Below are positions 1 through 6,713 of a stretch of 9,166 nt of DNA, piece after piece. The position numbers and the translations under genes are program-made. Within the stretch, counting starts at the first letter, position 1. Every line of letters starts with the position of its first letter. This DNA comes from JALYSX01 sp035544315. GTDB lineage: Bacteria; Vulcanimicrobiota; Vulcanimicrobiia; Vulcanimicrobiales; Vulcanimicrobiaceae. The stretch lies in the NCBI GenBank assembly GCA_035544315.1, contig DATKGB010000200.1, positions 1-9,166 on the forward strand, written 5' to 3'. Below the pieces are notes generated by a model. That model made no database searches and had not been told where the DNA came from. It worked only from the letters and a program-made list of their open reading frames with translations.

Positions 1-225
1 GGGGGAGCTGCCGGCATCACCACGGGTCCGGACCGGGCCCTCTGGTTCACGGAAGTAGACCCCGTCTACGGCAACAAGATCGGTCGGGTGACCACCTCCG
101 GCGCGTTCACCGAATACCCGCTCCCTGCCGCGCGCAGCCAACCTTACTTCATCACCACGGGTCCGGACCGGGCCCTCTGGTTCACGGAATACCAAAGCGG
201 CAACATCGGTCGATTTTCTCCGTAG
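1..225 (+). CDS. Vgb/streptogramin lyase-type beta-propeller protein, C-terminal fragment
   Basis: The reading frame is open from base 1 to a TAG at 223-225, followed at once by a second in-frame stop (TAA, 226-228); the start lies outside the window. The 74 visible residues hold two blades of the Vgb-type propeller, each with the core GPDRALWFTE followed by a (K)IGR-type strand, and GAFTEYPLP between them. In the family these blades usually read GPDGALWFTE, so the Arg in place of Gly in both copies is a shared peculiarity. Vgb itself opens the lactone ring of streptogramin B antibiotics, but most proteins with many such blades are uncharacterised, often secreted, propellers. The visible part contains no His, so the catalytic His of Vgb cannot be assessed and antibiotic resistance should not be assumed. 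The last blade ends the protein with no added domain. The next gene lies on the same strand 105 bp downstream. Confidence 0.8.
   Translation, partial: GGAAGITTGPDRALWFTEVDPVYGNKIGRVTTSGAFTEYPLPAARSQPYFITTGPDRALWFTEYQSGNIGRFSP
15..54 (+). repeat. Exact 40-nt direct repeat, copy 1
   Basis: Bases 15-54 are identical to bases 150-189 (offset 135 nt, i.e. 45 codons). The repeat encodes the conserved core of one Vgb-type propeller blade (ITTGPDRALWFTE). Nucleotide identity, including third codon positions, goes beyond what protein conservation needs and suggests recent blade duplication or gene conversion. Confidence 0.9.
150..189 (+). repeat. Exact 40-nt direct repeat, copy 2
   Basis: Second copy of the unit at 15-54, in the same frame and in the last blade of the propeller protein. 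Identity breaks at both edges (base 14 vs 149, base 55 vs 190), while the flanking blade sequence has diverged. Confidence 0.9.
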
Positions 226-317
226 TAAACGCGCAGACGAACTGCTCCGAGCTCAATGCCAGCGACGTCGCCAGGCCGGAAGATGGCGGGGCGATGTCGT
301 AGCGGACAGTTGAAAGT

Positions 318-323
318 AGGAGG
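318..323 (+). promoter_or_regulatory. Strong Shine-Dalgarno site that sets the BNR gene start at GTG 331
   Basis: AGGAGG at 318-323 lies 7 nt before the GTG at 331-333. The alternative upstream ATG at 256 has no comparable site, and using it would put 25 polar, basic residues in front of an otherwise standard signal peptide. The 226-330 leader shows no convincing -35/-10 pair or terminator, so co-transcription with the upstream propeller gene is possible. Confidence 0.8.
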
Positions 324-330
324 GCGCTAC

Positions 331-3282
331 GTGAGTCGTCGTTTGGTGGCACTAATCTCAATGTTGGCTTTGGGCTTTTCGGCGGTGCCGGCGGGCGCGC
401 AAACGCAGGCCGTTCCGTCGATGTACGCCGGCATGCACTGGCGATACGTCGGGCCGGCGCGCGGCGGGCGAACCGTCGGGGTCGCGGGCGTACCCGGCGA
501 TATTCGGCGCTACTACATGGCTGCGGTCAATGGCGGCATCTGGACCACCGACGATGCCGGTCGGACGTGGACCCCGATCTTCGATGCGGCCGACACCAGT
601 TCGATCGGAGCGATCGCGCTCGCGCCGTCGGACTCCAACGTCATCTATGCCGGCAGCGGGGAAGGGTTGCAACGCCCGGATCTCGCGGTCGGCGACGGAA
701 TGTACAAATCTACCGACGCCGGGAAGACCTGGACGCACCAGGGTCTGGACGACGCGCAACAGATCGGCGCGATCGCGGTCGATCCGCGCGATGCCAACGT
801 CGCGTACGTTGCGGCGCTCGGCCATCCGTACGGCCCCAACCCGACGCGCGGCGTCTACCGTACGATCGACGGTGGCGCGACGTGGATGCAAGTCCTCTAC
901 AAGGACGAAAACACCGGCGCGTTCGATGTGACGATCGATTCGTCGCATCCCGACACGGTCTATGCGACGTTGTGGTCGGCACGACAAGCACCCTGGGAGA
1001 TCGGGAGTTCGTTTGAAATCCCGCAGAGCGGCGTCTACAAATCGACCGATCGCGGCGGGACCTGGACGCCCGTGACCGCCGGGCTGCCCCAGCGCTTCGG
1101 ACGCAGCTTTGTGGCCGTCGCTCCCAGCAATTCCAAGGTCGTCTACATCTATGCCGATGCGTACGCCGACGGCGATCCGGGCGGCGCGCTCTATCGCAGC
1201 GACGATGGCGGAGGCACGTTTGCCAAGGTTAACGACGAGCCGCAAATCGCCCAACGCGGCGACGATTTGGTCACCCTAGCCGTCGATCCGAAAGATTCGC
1301 AGACCGTCTACGTGACCGACACCTCGGCGTATCGATCGACGGACGGCGGCAAAACGATGGTCGCCATCAAAGGCGCGCCGGGCGGCGACGACTACCATAC
1401 CGCCTGGATCAACCCGAGCAATCCCGACGCGATCATCTTCGGCGTCGATCAGGGCGCGACGATCTCGCTCAACGGCGGACGCACGTGGAGTTCGTGGTAC
1501 AACCAGCCGACCGCGCAGATGTATCACGTCAACGCCGACGATCGCTTTCCGTACTGGATCTGCGGCGGGCAACAGGAAAGCGGCTCGGCGTGCGTAGTCA
1601 GTCGCGGCGCCTGGGGCGAAGTAACGCAACGCGACTGGCATCCCGCCGGCGCCGAAGAATACGGGTACGTCGTGCCCGATCCGCTGCATCCGGGCGTCTT
1701 CTATGGCGGAAAGGTCGAAAGATACGACGAGCGCAGCGGCCAAACCCAAGAAGTGTCGCCGCTTGCCGGAACGCGCGCATTCCGCGCCATACGCACCGAG
1801 CCGCTGGCATTCAATCGCGTCGACAAGCACATCCTCTACTTCGGCACCAACGTCGTGTTCGCAACGAGCGACGGCGGGATGCATTGGCACAAGATAAGCC
1901 CCGATCTCACGCGCGCGCATCCTGCGGTGCCCGACGTCCTTGGGCCGTTCGCGCAAGGCGACCCACAAAACGGGAACCATCGCGGCGTCGTCTACGCGCT
2001 CGCACCATCGTACGTTAGCGCGAAAACGTTGTGGGCCGGCACCGACGATGGGTTGGTTTGGATCACGCGCGACGGCGGCGCGCACTGGAAGAACGTCACG
2101 CCGCCGGATCTGACACCGTGGAGCAAAATCTCGCAGATCGACGTTCCACCCGGCAGCGACGACACGGCCTACCTGGCCGTCAACCGTTTCCGGTTGGACG
2201 ATTTGGCCCCGCACGTCTATTCCACCCACGACGGCGGCGCGCACTGGTTGCCGATCGGGGGTGGCCTGCCCCAACAGCCGGTCAACGCCGTACGCGTCGA
2301 TCCGGTCGTTCACAACCTGCTGTACGCCGCGACCGAGAACGGCGTAAACGTTTCGTTCGACGACGGCGCGACGTGGCAGTCGTTGCAGCTCAATCTTCCG
2401 CACACATCGGTGCGCGACGCGATCGTTCACGGCAACGATCTGATCGTCGCCACGCACGGGCGCGGCTTCTGGATTCTCGACGACGTCGAGCCGTTGCGCG
2501 AACTGGCGCGCCACGGGTCGTGGTCGACACCGCACCTATTTGCTCCGGCAGCGGCGTACCGCGTTCGTCGCGACACCAACAGCGATACACCGCTTCCGCC
2601 CGAAGAGCCCGCCGGCACCAACCCGCCCGACGGAGCGATTCTGGACTACGCGCTCCCGGCCGACGCCCAGCACGTCCGGCTCGATGTTCTCGATGCTTCG
2701 CGGAGCGTGGTACGTTCGTACTCCAGCGACGACGTCGCTCCGGCGCCGATCGGCGATCTCGACAAACCCACGTCCTGGGAGCGGCCGTTTAGCAAGCCGG
2801 AAACCGGCGCGGGCATGCATCGGTTCGTGTGGGACATCCGCGAGCCGGTTCCCGATGCACCGGCCTACGATCTGCCGATCTCGGCCGTCGATGACGACAC
2901 CCCGCGCGTGCCGCAAGGTGCGCTGCTTCCGCCGGGGCATTACACCGTGCGGCTCGCCGTCGACGGCGCGATGTCGTCCCAACCGCTCACGATCCTGATG
3001 GACCCGCGCGTCGCGATGACGCCGGCGCAACTGCGCGAGCAGTACGTCCTCGCGCATCGCCTAGCGACGCTGCTCGATCGGGTCTCGGTTGCGCTAAGCA
3101 GTACCAAGGACGCTAAACAGGAAGCGCAACTATCGGGTCTCTCGTTCCGTCTTTTCAGTTTGCTGGATATCATCGACGGCGCCGACGCACCGGTCACCTC
3201 GCAAGCAAAAGCCCAAGTCGCCGTCGTTACCGCCGATGCCGGGCACGCGCTCGCGGCCTCGTCAGCCAAACCTAGACCGTAG
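331..3282 (+). CDS. Secreted BNR/Asp-box (sortilin/Vps10-like) beta-propeller protein
   Basis: A 983-residue protein from GTG 331 (an ATG at 256 would give 1008 aa). Residues 1-23 are a signal peptide: Arg3-Arg4, a hydrophobic core and AGA before a likely cut at Ala23/Gln24. The mature start WRYVGPARGGR is typical of large secreted proteins annotated as WD40/YVTN/BNR-like or glycosyl hydrolase. I count eleven Asp-box-like hairpins (pattern S/T-x-D-x-G-x-T/H-W), near residues 72, 126, 177, 237, 289, 335, 379, 512, 578, 631 and 675, enough for one or two propellers. The only mature cysteines are C411 and C421, a plausible disulfide in the YWICGGQQ stretch. Residues ~770-895 look like a FlgD/Ig-like beta domain (GMHRFVWDIREP, LPPGHYTV), followed by a helical tail. 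Asp boxes are structural; sialidase activity is not implied and the substrate is unknown. The stop abuts the stop of the convergent dehydratase gene. Confidence 0.85.
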   Translation: MSRRLVALISMLALGFSAVPAGAQTQAVPSMYAGMHWRYVGPARGGRTVGVAGVPGDIRRYYMAAVNGGIWTTDDAGRTWTPIFDAADTSSIGAIALAPSDSNVIYAGSGEGLQRPDLAVGDGMYKSTDAGKTWTHQGLDDAQQIGAIAVDPRDANVAYVAALGHPYGPNPTRGVYRTIDGGATWMQVLYKDENTGAFDVTIDSSHPDTVYATLWSARQAPWEIGSSFEIPQSGVYKSTDRGGTWTPVTAGLPQRFGRSFVAVAPSNSKVVYIYADAYADGDPGGALYRSDDGGGTFAKVNDEPQIAQRGDDLVTLAVDPKDSQTVYVTDTSAYRSTDGGKTMVAIKGAPGGDDYHTAWINPSNPDAIIFGVDQGATISLNGGRTWSSWYNQPTAQMYHVNADDRFPYWICGGQQESGSACVVSRGAWGEVTQRDWHPAGAEEYGYVVPDPLHPGVFYGGKVERYDERSGQTQEVSPLAGTRAFRAIRTEPLAFNRVDKHILYFGTNVVFATSDGGMHWHKISPDLTRAHPAVPDVLGPFAQGDPQNGNHRGVVYALAPSYVSAKTLWAGTDDGLVWITRDGGAHWKNVTPPDLTPWSKISQIDVPPGSDDTAYLAVNRFRLDDLAPHVYSTHDGGAHWLPIGGGLPQQPVNAVRVDPVVHNLLYAATENGVNVSFDDGATWQSLQLNLPHTSVRDAIVHGNDLIVATHGRGFWILDDVEPLRELARHGSWSTPHLFAPAAAYRVRRDTNSDTPLPPEEPAGTNPPDGAILDYALPADAQHVRLDVLDASRSVVRSYSSDDVAPAPIGDLDKPTSWERPFSKPETGAGMHRFVWDIREPVPDAPAYDLPISAVDDDTPRVPQGALLPPGHYTVRLAVDGAMSSQPLTILMDPRVAMTPAQLREQYVLAHRLATLLDRVSVALSSTKDAKQEAQLSGLSFRLFSLLDIIDGADAPVTSQAKAQVAVVTADAGHALAASSAKPRP

Positions 3283-4233
3283 TCATTCGATCAACGCTCC
3301 GAAGCGCTGCGCGTCGACGTTGCCGCCCGAAATGATGATCCCGATTCGTCCGTAACGTTCGGGCAGCTTCTCGGAGAGCAACGCGGCCAGAGGAGCCGCG
3401 CCGCTGGGTTCGATTACGAGTTTCAATCGCTCGAACGCAAAGCGCATCGCCGCTCGCAACTGCTCGTCGCTCACCGTGACGATCCCGCGAACGCGTTCGC
3501 GGACGATCGGAAACGTCAGGGCGCCTGGCGATTGCGTCTGCAGCCCGTCGGCGATCGTTGCCGGAACCTCGATTTTCACGCGTTCGCCGCGTAGGAGCGA
3601 CTGCGCGAAATCGTCGCCGGCCTCGGGTTCGACGCCCCACAACGCGATCGACGGGTCGACGCCGTGCGCCGCCAACGCGGTCCCGCTCAGCAAACCGCCG
3701 CCGCCGACCGGCGCGACGATCGCGTCCAGTCTGCCGATGTCTTCGAGCAGCTCCAACGCCGCCGTCCCCTGACCCGCGATGATCGCTTCGTTGTCGTATG
3801 GAGAGACCAAGGTTGCGCCGCGTTCTGAAGCGATGCCGCCGGCGATCTCGTCGCGATTCATCGTCGCTCGATCGTAGAAAACGACCTCCGCTCCGTACCC
3901 GCGCGTCGCGGCAATTTTGCTCTCGGGCGCGTCCTGCGGCATAACGATCGTCGCCGACATGCCCAGCAGTTTGGCTGCCAACGCCACGCCCTGCGCGTGG
4001 TTTCCGCTGGAAAACGCCACCACGCCGCGTTCGCGCTGCGCGGCATCGAGCGATGCCAGCGCATTATACGCACCGCGAAACTTGAACGCGCCCATGCGCT
4101 GAAAGTTCTCGCACTTGAGGAAGACGCGCGAACCGACGCGCTCGTCGAGCGTCGCGGAGGTCATCACCGGCGTGCGATGAGCGACGCCCTTCAGACGCCG
4201 TGCGGCCGACTGGACGTCCTCGAAGGTCGGCAT
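3283..4233 (-). CDS. PLP-dependent serine/threonine dehydratase, serine racemase / threo-3-hydroxyaspartate ammonia-lyase type
   Basis: A cytoplasmic fold-type II PLP enzyme of 316 residues, the usual length for short dehydratases without an ACT regulatory domain. Visible motifs: FLKCENFQRMGAFKFRGA with the PLP lysine K51; FSSGNHAQG with S75-S76; the phosphate loop GGGGL at 177-181; GVEPEAGDD at 200-208; IEPSGAA at 274-280; and ISGGN near the end with S302 near the pyridine nitrogen. K51, S76, E202, G206 and D208 match the lysine, catalytic serine and metal-site residues of Schizosaccharomyces pombe serine racemase with a constant offset of six (reference numbers from memory). The enzyme may thus racemise serine and/or deaminate serine, threonine or 3-hydroxyaspartate; sequence alone does not decide. 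The ATG at 4233-4231 overlaps the lipoprotein TGA as TGATG. A TTG at 4284 would add 17 residues inside the upstream gene and is less likely. No clear Shine-Dalgarno is present, so coupled translation is inferred. It is the last gene of the minus-strand operon. Confidence 0.9.
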   Translation of the reverse strand: MPTFEDVQSAARRLKGVAHRTPVMTSATLDERVGSRVFLKCENFQRMGAFKFRGAYNALASLDAAQRERGVVAFSSGNHAQGVALAAKLLGMSATIVMPQDAPESKIAATRGYGAEVVFYDRATMNRDEIAGGIASERGATLVSPYDNEAIIAGQGTAALELLEDIGRLDAIVAPVGGGGLLSGTALAAHGVDPSIALWGVEPEAGDDFAQSLLRGERVKIEVPATIADGLQTQSPGALTFPIVRERVRGIVTVSDEQLRAAMRFAFERLKLVIEPSGAAPLAALLSEKLPERYGRIGIIISGGNVDAQRFGALIE

Positions 4234-4616
4234 CACGTCGGGTCTGGGGAGGGCGTCGGCGTGGTTGCGACGTGGAAGAACCAATCGGTAATTTGGCCTT
4301 TCGCGTTGAGGCGCATGTGTTCGCGGTAGATGCGATTGGCAAAGACCGCATTGAAACAGTGCCAGCCCGGATCGCAGGGATGGGTCTCGACGATCGAGTG
4401 GAGCTTGCCCTGGCCGTTGAGCTCGCCGGAATATTCGACCACTTCAATCCGCGTGATCTTCGTGTCGGGCGTGAACAACGCCTGAACCCCCGACATGTCG
4501 TCGGCCATCACCGCCGAGGTGATCCGATGGGCGAGTTGTTCGTTCTTGCTTTCAAACGAACAGGCCGCCAGCATGACGATGGCAACCGCGGCAAGCATCG
4601 AGCGCGTGAGCCTCAC
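4233..4616 (-). CDS. Small lipoprotein of unknown function
   Basis: A 127-residue protein starting at GTG 4616-4614, which overlaps the prfC stop as GTGA; AGGAAG at 4624-4629 stands 7 nt upstream. The N-terminus has basic residues (R2, R5), a hydrophobic stretch and the lipobox LAAC with lipidated cysteine C19, so export and lipid anchoring are expected. The mature part has a short helix-like segment (about 25-48) followed by strand-like stretches (TRIEVVEYSG, GKLHSIVET, FNAVFANRIYREHMRL, ITDWFFH), a helix-then-sheet order compatible with small NTF2-like or DUF3887-like domains. That is weak inference only. C81 and C87 in CDPGWHC could form a disulfide, and the tail is a short Thr/Pro run. 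Its stop overlaps the dehydratase start by one base. No function is recognised. Confidence 0.85.
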   Translation of the reverse strand: MRLTRSMLAAVAIVMLAACSFESKNEQLAHRITSAVMADDMSGVQALFTPDTKITRIEVVEYSGELNGQGKLHSIVETHPCDPGWHCFNAVFANRIYREHMRLNAKGQITDWFFHVATTPTPSPDPT

Positions 4617-6211
4617 GGCGTTACTTCCTGAACTGTCCCGATGACGGTAAACTCGGCAAATGTCAGCGACGGGTTCCACTCTTGGGCCAGACGCAGGGAC
4701 CATTCGCTCTCGAACAGCGCCACCGGCCTGCCTTCCCAATCTTCGACGGCTTTGGCGTTGGAGGGCCATTGCGCGCGCGCGATCGCTTCGCGCTCGCCTT
4801 GGATTCGGCGCGCCAGCGTAAACGGCAACGTCGTGAGAATCGTCTTGACGTTGTATTCGTTTTCCAAACGATATTTCGCGACTTCGAACTGCAGCGCTCC
4901 AACGGCGCCCAAAATCGGCTCGGTGCGCGGAACGTCCCACGGATAGAAGACCTGAATGGCTCCCTCTTCGCGCAGCTGCGCGACGCCTTTCCCGAAAGAC
5001 TTGTAGCCTGCGGAATCGATACTCCGCACCGACGCGAATTGCTCCGGAGCGAAGGTCGGCATCGGCTCGAAGTGGACCGGGACGGTTTGGTACAGGCCGT
5101 CGCCGATGGCAAAGACACCGGGGTTCGCCAACCCGACGACGTCGCCGGCATAAGCGGCGTCGAGCGATTCGCGCTCGTCGGCGAACAACCGCATCGCGCG
5201 CGACAGTCGAACCGTCGCGCCGGTACGCAGATTGCGCACGCTCATGTCGCGCTCGAACTCACCCGAGCAGACGCGCACGAATGCCACCCGATCGCGATGA
5301 CGGGGATCCATGTTCGCTTGAATCTTAAAAACGAAGCCGGTGAACTGCTCGTCGGTCGGCAAAACGTCGCCGCGAGGGGCCGGCGCCGGACTCATTTTGA
5401 CGAATTCGTCAAGAAACAACTGGACGCCGAAGTTGGTCACCGCGCTGCCGAAAAACACCGGGGTAACGGCCCCGCGAAGCATCGCGTTGCGATCGAACGA
5501 CGCGCCCGCACCCTCGAGCAGCTCGAGCCCGTCGATGAACTCGCGATACGTTTGATCGTCGGTCAGCGAGCGTAAGCGTTCGTCGCGAACGTCGGTGACG
5601 GCCACGGCCGCGCGTTTGGCGCCGTGAGCGCTGCGCTCGAACAGGTGCATCTCGCGCGTCCCACGATCGTAGATACCGCGAAAACGTTCGCCGCTGCCCA
5701 GCGGCCAGTTCATCGCAAACGCGCCGATTCCCAAGACGTTCTCGAGTTCGTCGAGCAACTCTAATGGATTGCGGCTGGGACGGTCCATCTTGTTCATGAA
5801 GGTGAACAGTGGAATACCGCGCGAGCGGCAGATGGCAAAGAGTTTTTTGGTCTGAGGCTCGACGCCTTTGGCGGCATCGATCAGCATCACCGCCGCGTCG
5901 GCGGCTAGGAGCGTGCGATAGGTGTCTTCGCCGAAATCTTGGTGACCCGGCGTGTCGAGCAAGTTGATGGTGAAGCCGTTATAGGGAAACTGCAGCACCG
6001 TCGACGTGATCGAGATGCCGCGCTGCTTCTCCAGTTCCATCCAGTCGCTGGTAGCTGCGCGCTGGCGCTTGCGTGCCGAGACTTGACCGGCGGTGTGGAT
6101 CGCCCCACCGTACAGCAGCAGCTTTTCGGTCAGCGTGGTTTTGCCGGCATCCGGATGCGAAATGATCGCAAACGTGCGGCGGCGGGCGACTTCTCGTTCG
6201 ATGCTCGACAT
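4613..6211 (-). CDS. prfC: Peptide chain release factor 3 (RF3)
   Basis: A translational GTPase of 532 residues, full length for RF3 (about 525-530). RF3 removes RF1/RF2 from the ribosome after peptide release, using GTP. The G1 loop is SHPDAGKTT (18-26), the G2 region QRGISITST (63-71), G3 DTPGHQDFGED (86-96) and G4 NKMD (140-143). RF3-typical stretches follow: FFGSAVTNFGV (253-263), later FAPEQFASV, and GAVGALQFEV in the C-terminal part, which separates it from EF-G and from tetracycline protection proteins. The G3 motif has Gln where many RF3 proteins have Glu (DTPGHED), a mild change. The ATG at 6211-6209 follows the upstream stop by 8 nt with no visible Shine-Dalgarno, so translation probably depends on coupling. 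The 3' end overlaps the lipoprotein start as GTGA. prfC is not essential in Escherichia coli and its patchy distribution is normal. Confidence 0.96.
   Translation of the reverse strand: MSSIEREVARRRTFAIISHPDAGKTTLTEKLLLYGGAIHTAGQVSARKRQRAATSDWMELEKQRGISITSTVLQFPYNGFTINLLDTPGHQDFGEDTYRTLLAADAAVMLIDAAKGVEPQTKKLFAICRSRGIPLFTFMNKMDRPSRNPLELLDELENVLGIGAFAMNWPLGSGERFRGIYDRGTREMHLFERSAHGAKRAAVAVTDVRDERLRSLTDDQTYREFIDGLELLEGAGASFDRNAMLRGAVTPVFFGSAVTNFGVQLFLDEFVKMSPAPAPRGDVLPTDEQFTGFVFKIQANMDPRHRDRVAFVRVCSGEFERDMSVRNLRTGATVRLSRAMRLFADERESLDAAYAGDVVGLANPGVFAIGDGLYQTVPVHFEPMPTFAPEQFASVRSIDSAGYKSFGKGVAQLREEGAIQVFYPWDVPRTEPILGAVGALQFEVAKYRLENEYNVKTILTTLPFTLARRIQGEREAIARAQWPSNAKAVEDWEGRPVALFESEWSLRLAQEWNPSLTFAEFTVIGTVQEVTP
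4624..4629 (-). promoter_or_regulatory. Ribosome binding site inside the end of prfC for the lipoprotein gene
   Basis: On the minus strand AGGAAG (4629 down to 4624) lies within the last codons of prfC, 7 nt before the GTG at 4616. It supports that GTG over the in-frame ATG six codons later, which would remove the basic N-terminal region of the signal peptide. Confidence 0.65.
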
Positions 6212-6219
6212 GGCGATGT

Positions 6220-6705
6220 TTAGAAGTTCGACGGGGCGTAGGTTCGCAACTGCGCGCCCGACGCGTCTTCGTACAGCAACAGCAGGCGATTGCCGAGGCG
6301 GTAGAAATGCGCGTCCGGTGGGATGTGCAGGCGATCGGCACCGCGAGTCACCAGCGCGTCGTCGGCGCGAATTTGGATCGTGCAGTCGCGATACTGCAGC
6401 GTGGCCGGAGCGGCGATCGGTTGCGCGCCTTTGGGAAGCGCGGCTCGAACGAACGCGGGCGGTCCACTAGCCTCGGCTTTTTGCAGCAGACATTCGGGAA
6501 GCGCCGAGAGCGCCCACGGAGCGTCGCCGATAAACGGCGCTCCGGCGCGCATGCGACCGTTATTGGCGTAGCCGGTCGCCGAGATCGGCGTCGCCGCAAC
6601 CCGCGCGATACGCAGCCGCGCATGCGGCTGGCGAGTCCACCAGTTGGCCGCGAGGACCGCCGCACCGAGCACGATCACGCTCGCGATCGTAAAATAGCGG
6701 AGCAA
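6220..6705 (-). CDS. Membrane-anchored protein of unknown function (161 aa)
   Basis: This ORF starts at a TTG (6705-6703), 8 nt after the GH130 stop, with only a weak AGG at spacing 7; its stop is 8 nt before prfC. Residues 5-21 form one hydrophobic segment (signal anchor or uncleaved signal), followed by NWWTR and a basic stretch. Positive charge on the C-terminal side makes the topology ambiguous. The remainder (about 135 residues) is soluble, with two cysteines, C72 and C108, that could pair if the domain is outside the cytoplasm. The last third (about 103-158) is strand-rich: LQYRDCTIQIRAD, RLHIPPDAHFYRL, NRLLLLYED. No family is recognised. Its codon usage resembles its neighbours and the operon position with minimal gaps makes it a real gene. 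Confidence 0.75.
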   Translation of the reverse strand: MLRYFTIASVIVLGAAVLAANWWTRQPHARLRIARVAATPISATGYANNGRMRAGAPFIGDAPWALSALPECLLQKAEASGPPAFVRAALPKGAQPIAAPATLQYRDCTIQIRADDALVTRGADRLHIPPDAHFYRLGNRLLLLYEDASGAQLRTYAPSNF

Positions 6706-6713
6706 TCGACGGC

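Noticed and set aside
1..225. Streptogramin B resistance gene (vgb)
   Set aside because: Only two C-terminal blades are visible, the catalytic His cannot be checked, and multi-blade Vgb-like propellers are mostly not resistance enzymes.
262..271. 10-bp perfect palindrome GCGACGTCGC in the leader of the BNR gene, considered as an operator
   Set aside because: CGACGTCG-type words are frequent throughout this GC-rich window, no second copy or promoter is positioned around it, so chance is the simplest explanation.
358..2535. Long open frames on the minus strand opposite the BNR gene (358-1254 and 1276-2535, continuing to 3057)
   Set aside because: Their codons are exact complements of the sense codons, so stops arise only where the sense gene uses TTA, CTA or TCA, which are rare in GC-rich genes. 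The breaks fall exactly on a TCA (358) and on CTA codons (1276, 2536). The products are Arg-rich with no motif.
331..3282. Sialidase or photosystem assembly (Ycf48) function for the BNR protein
   Set aside because: Asp boxes are structural hairpins shared by many propellers; no sialidase arginine triad or Ycf48-like length and context is seen.
4282..4284. TTG at 4284 as the start of the dehydratase gene
   Set aside because: It lies inside the lipoprotein gene without a ribosome site and adds 17 residues not typical of the family; ATG at 4233 forms a TGATG junction and gives the usual length.
4682..5575. Long + strand open frame opposite prfC (297 codons)
   Set aside because: It is the complement of a well-supported RF3 gene, with low-complexity Arg/His-rich product and no start signal; a GC-rich shadow frame.
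4613..6211. Tetracycline ribosomal protection protein or EF-G for the GTPase gene
   Set aside because: Length of 532 aa and the stretches FFGSAVTNFGV and GAVGALQFEV are those of RF3; EF-G and Tet proteins are longer, with domains missing here.
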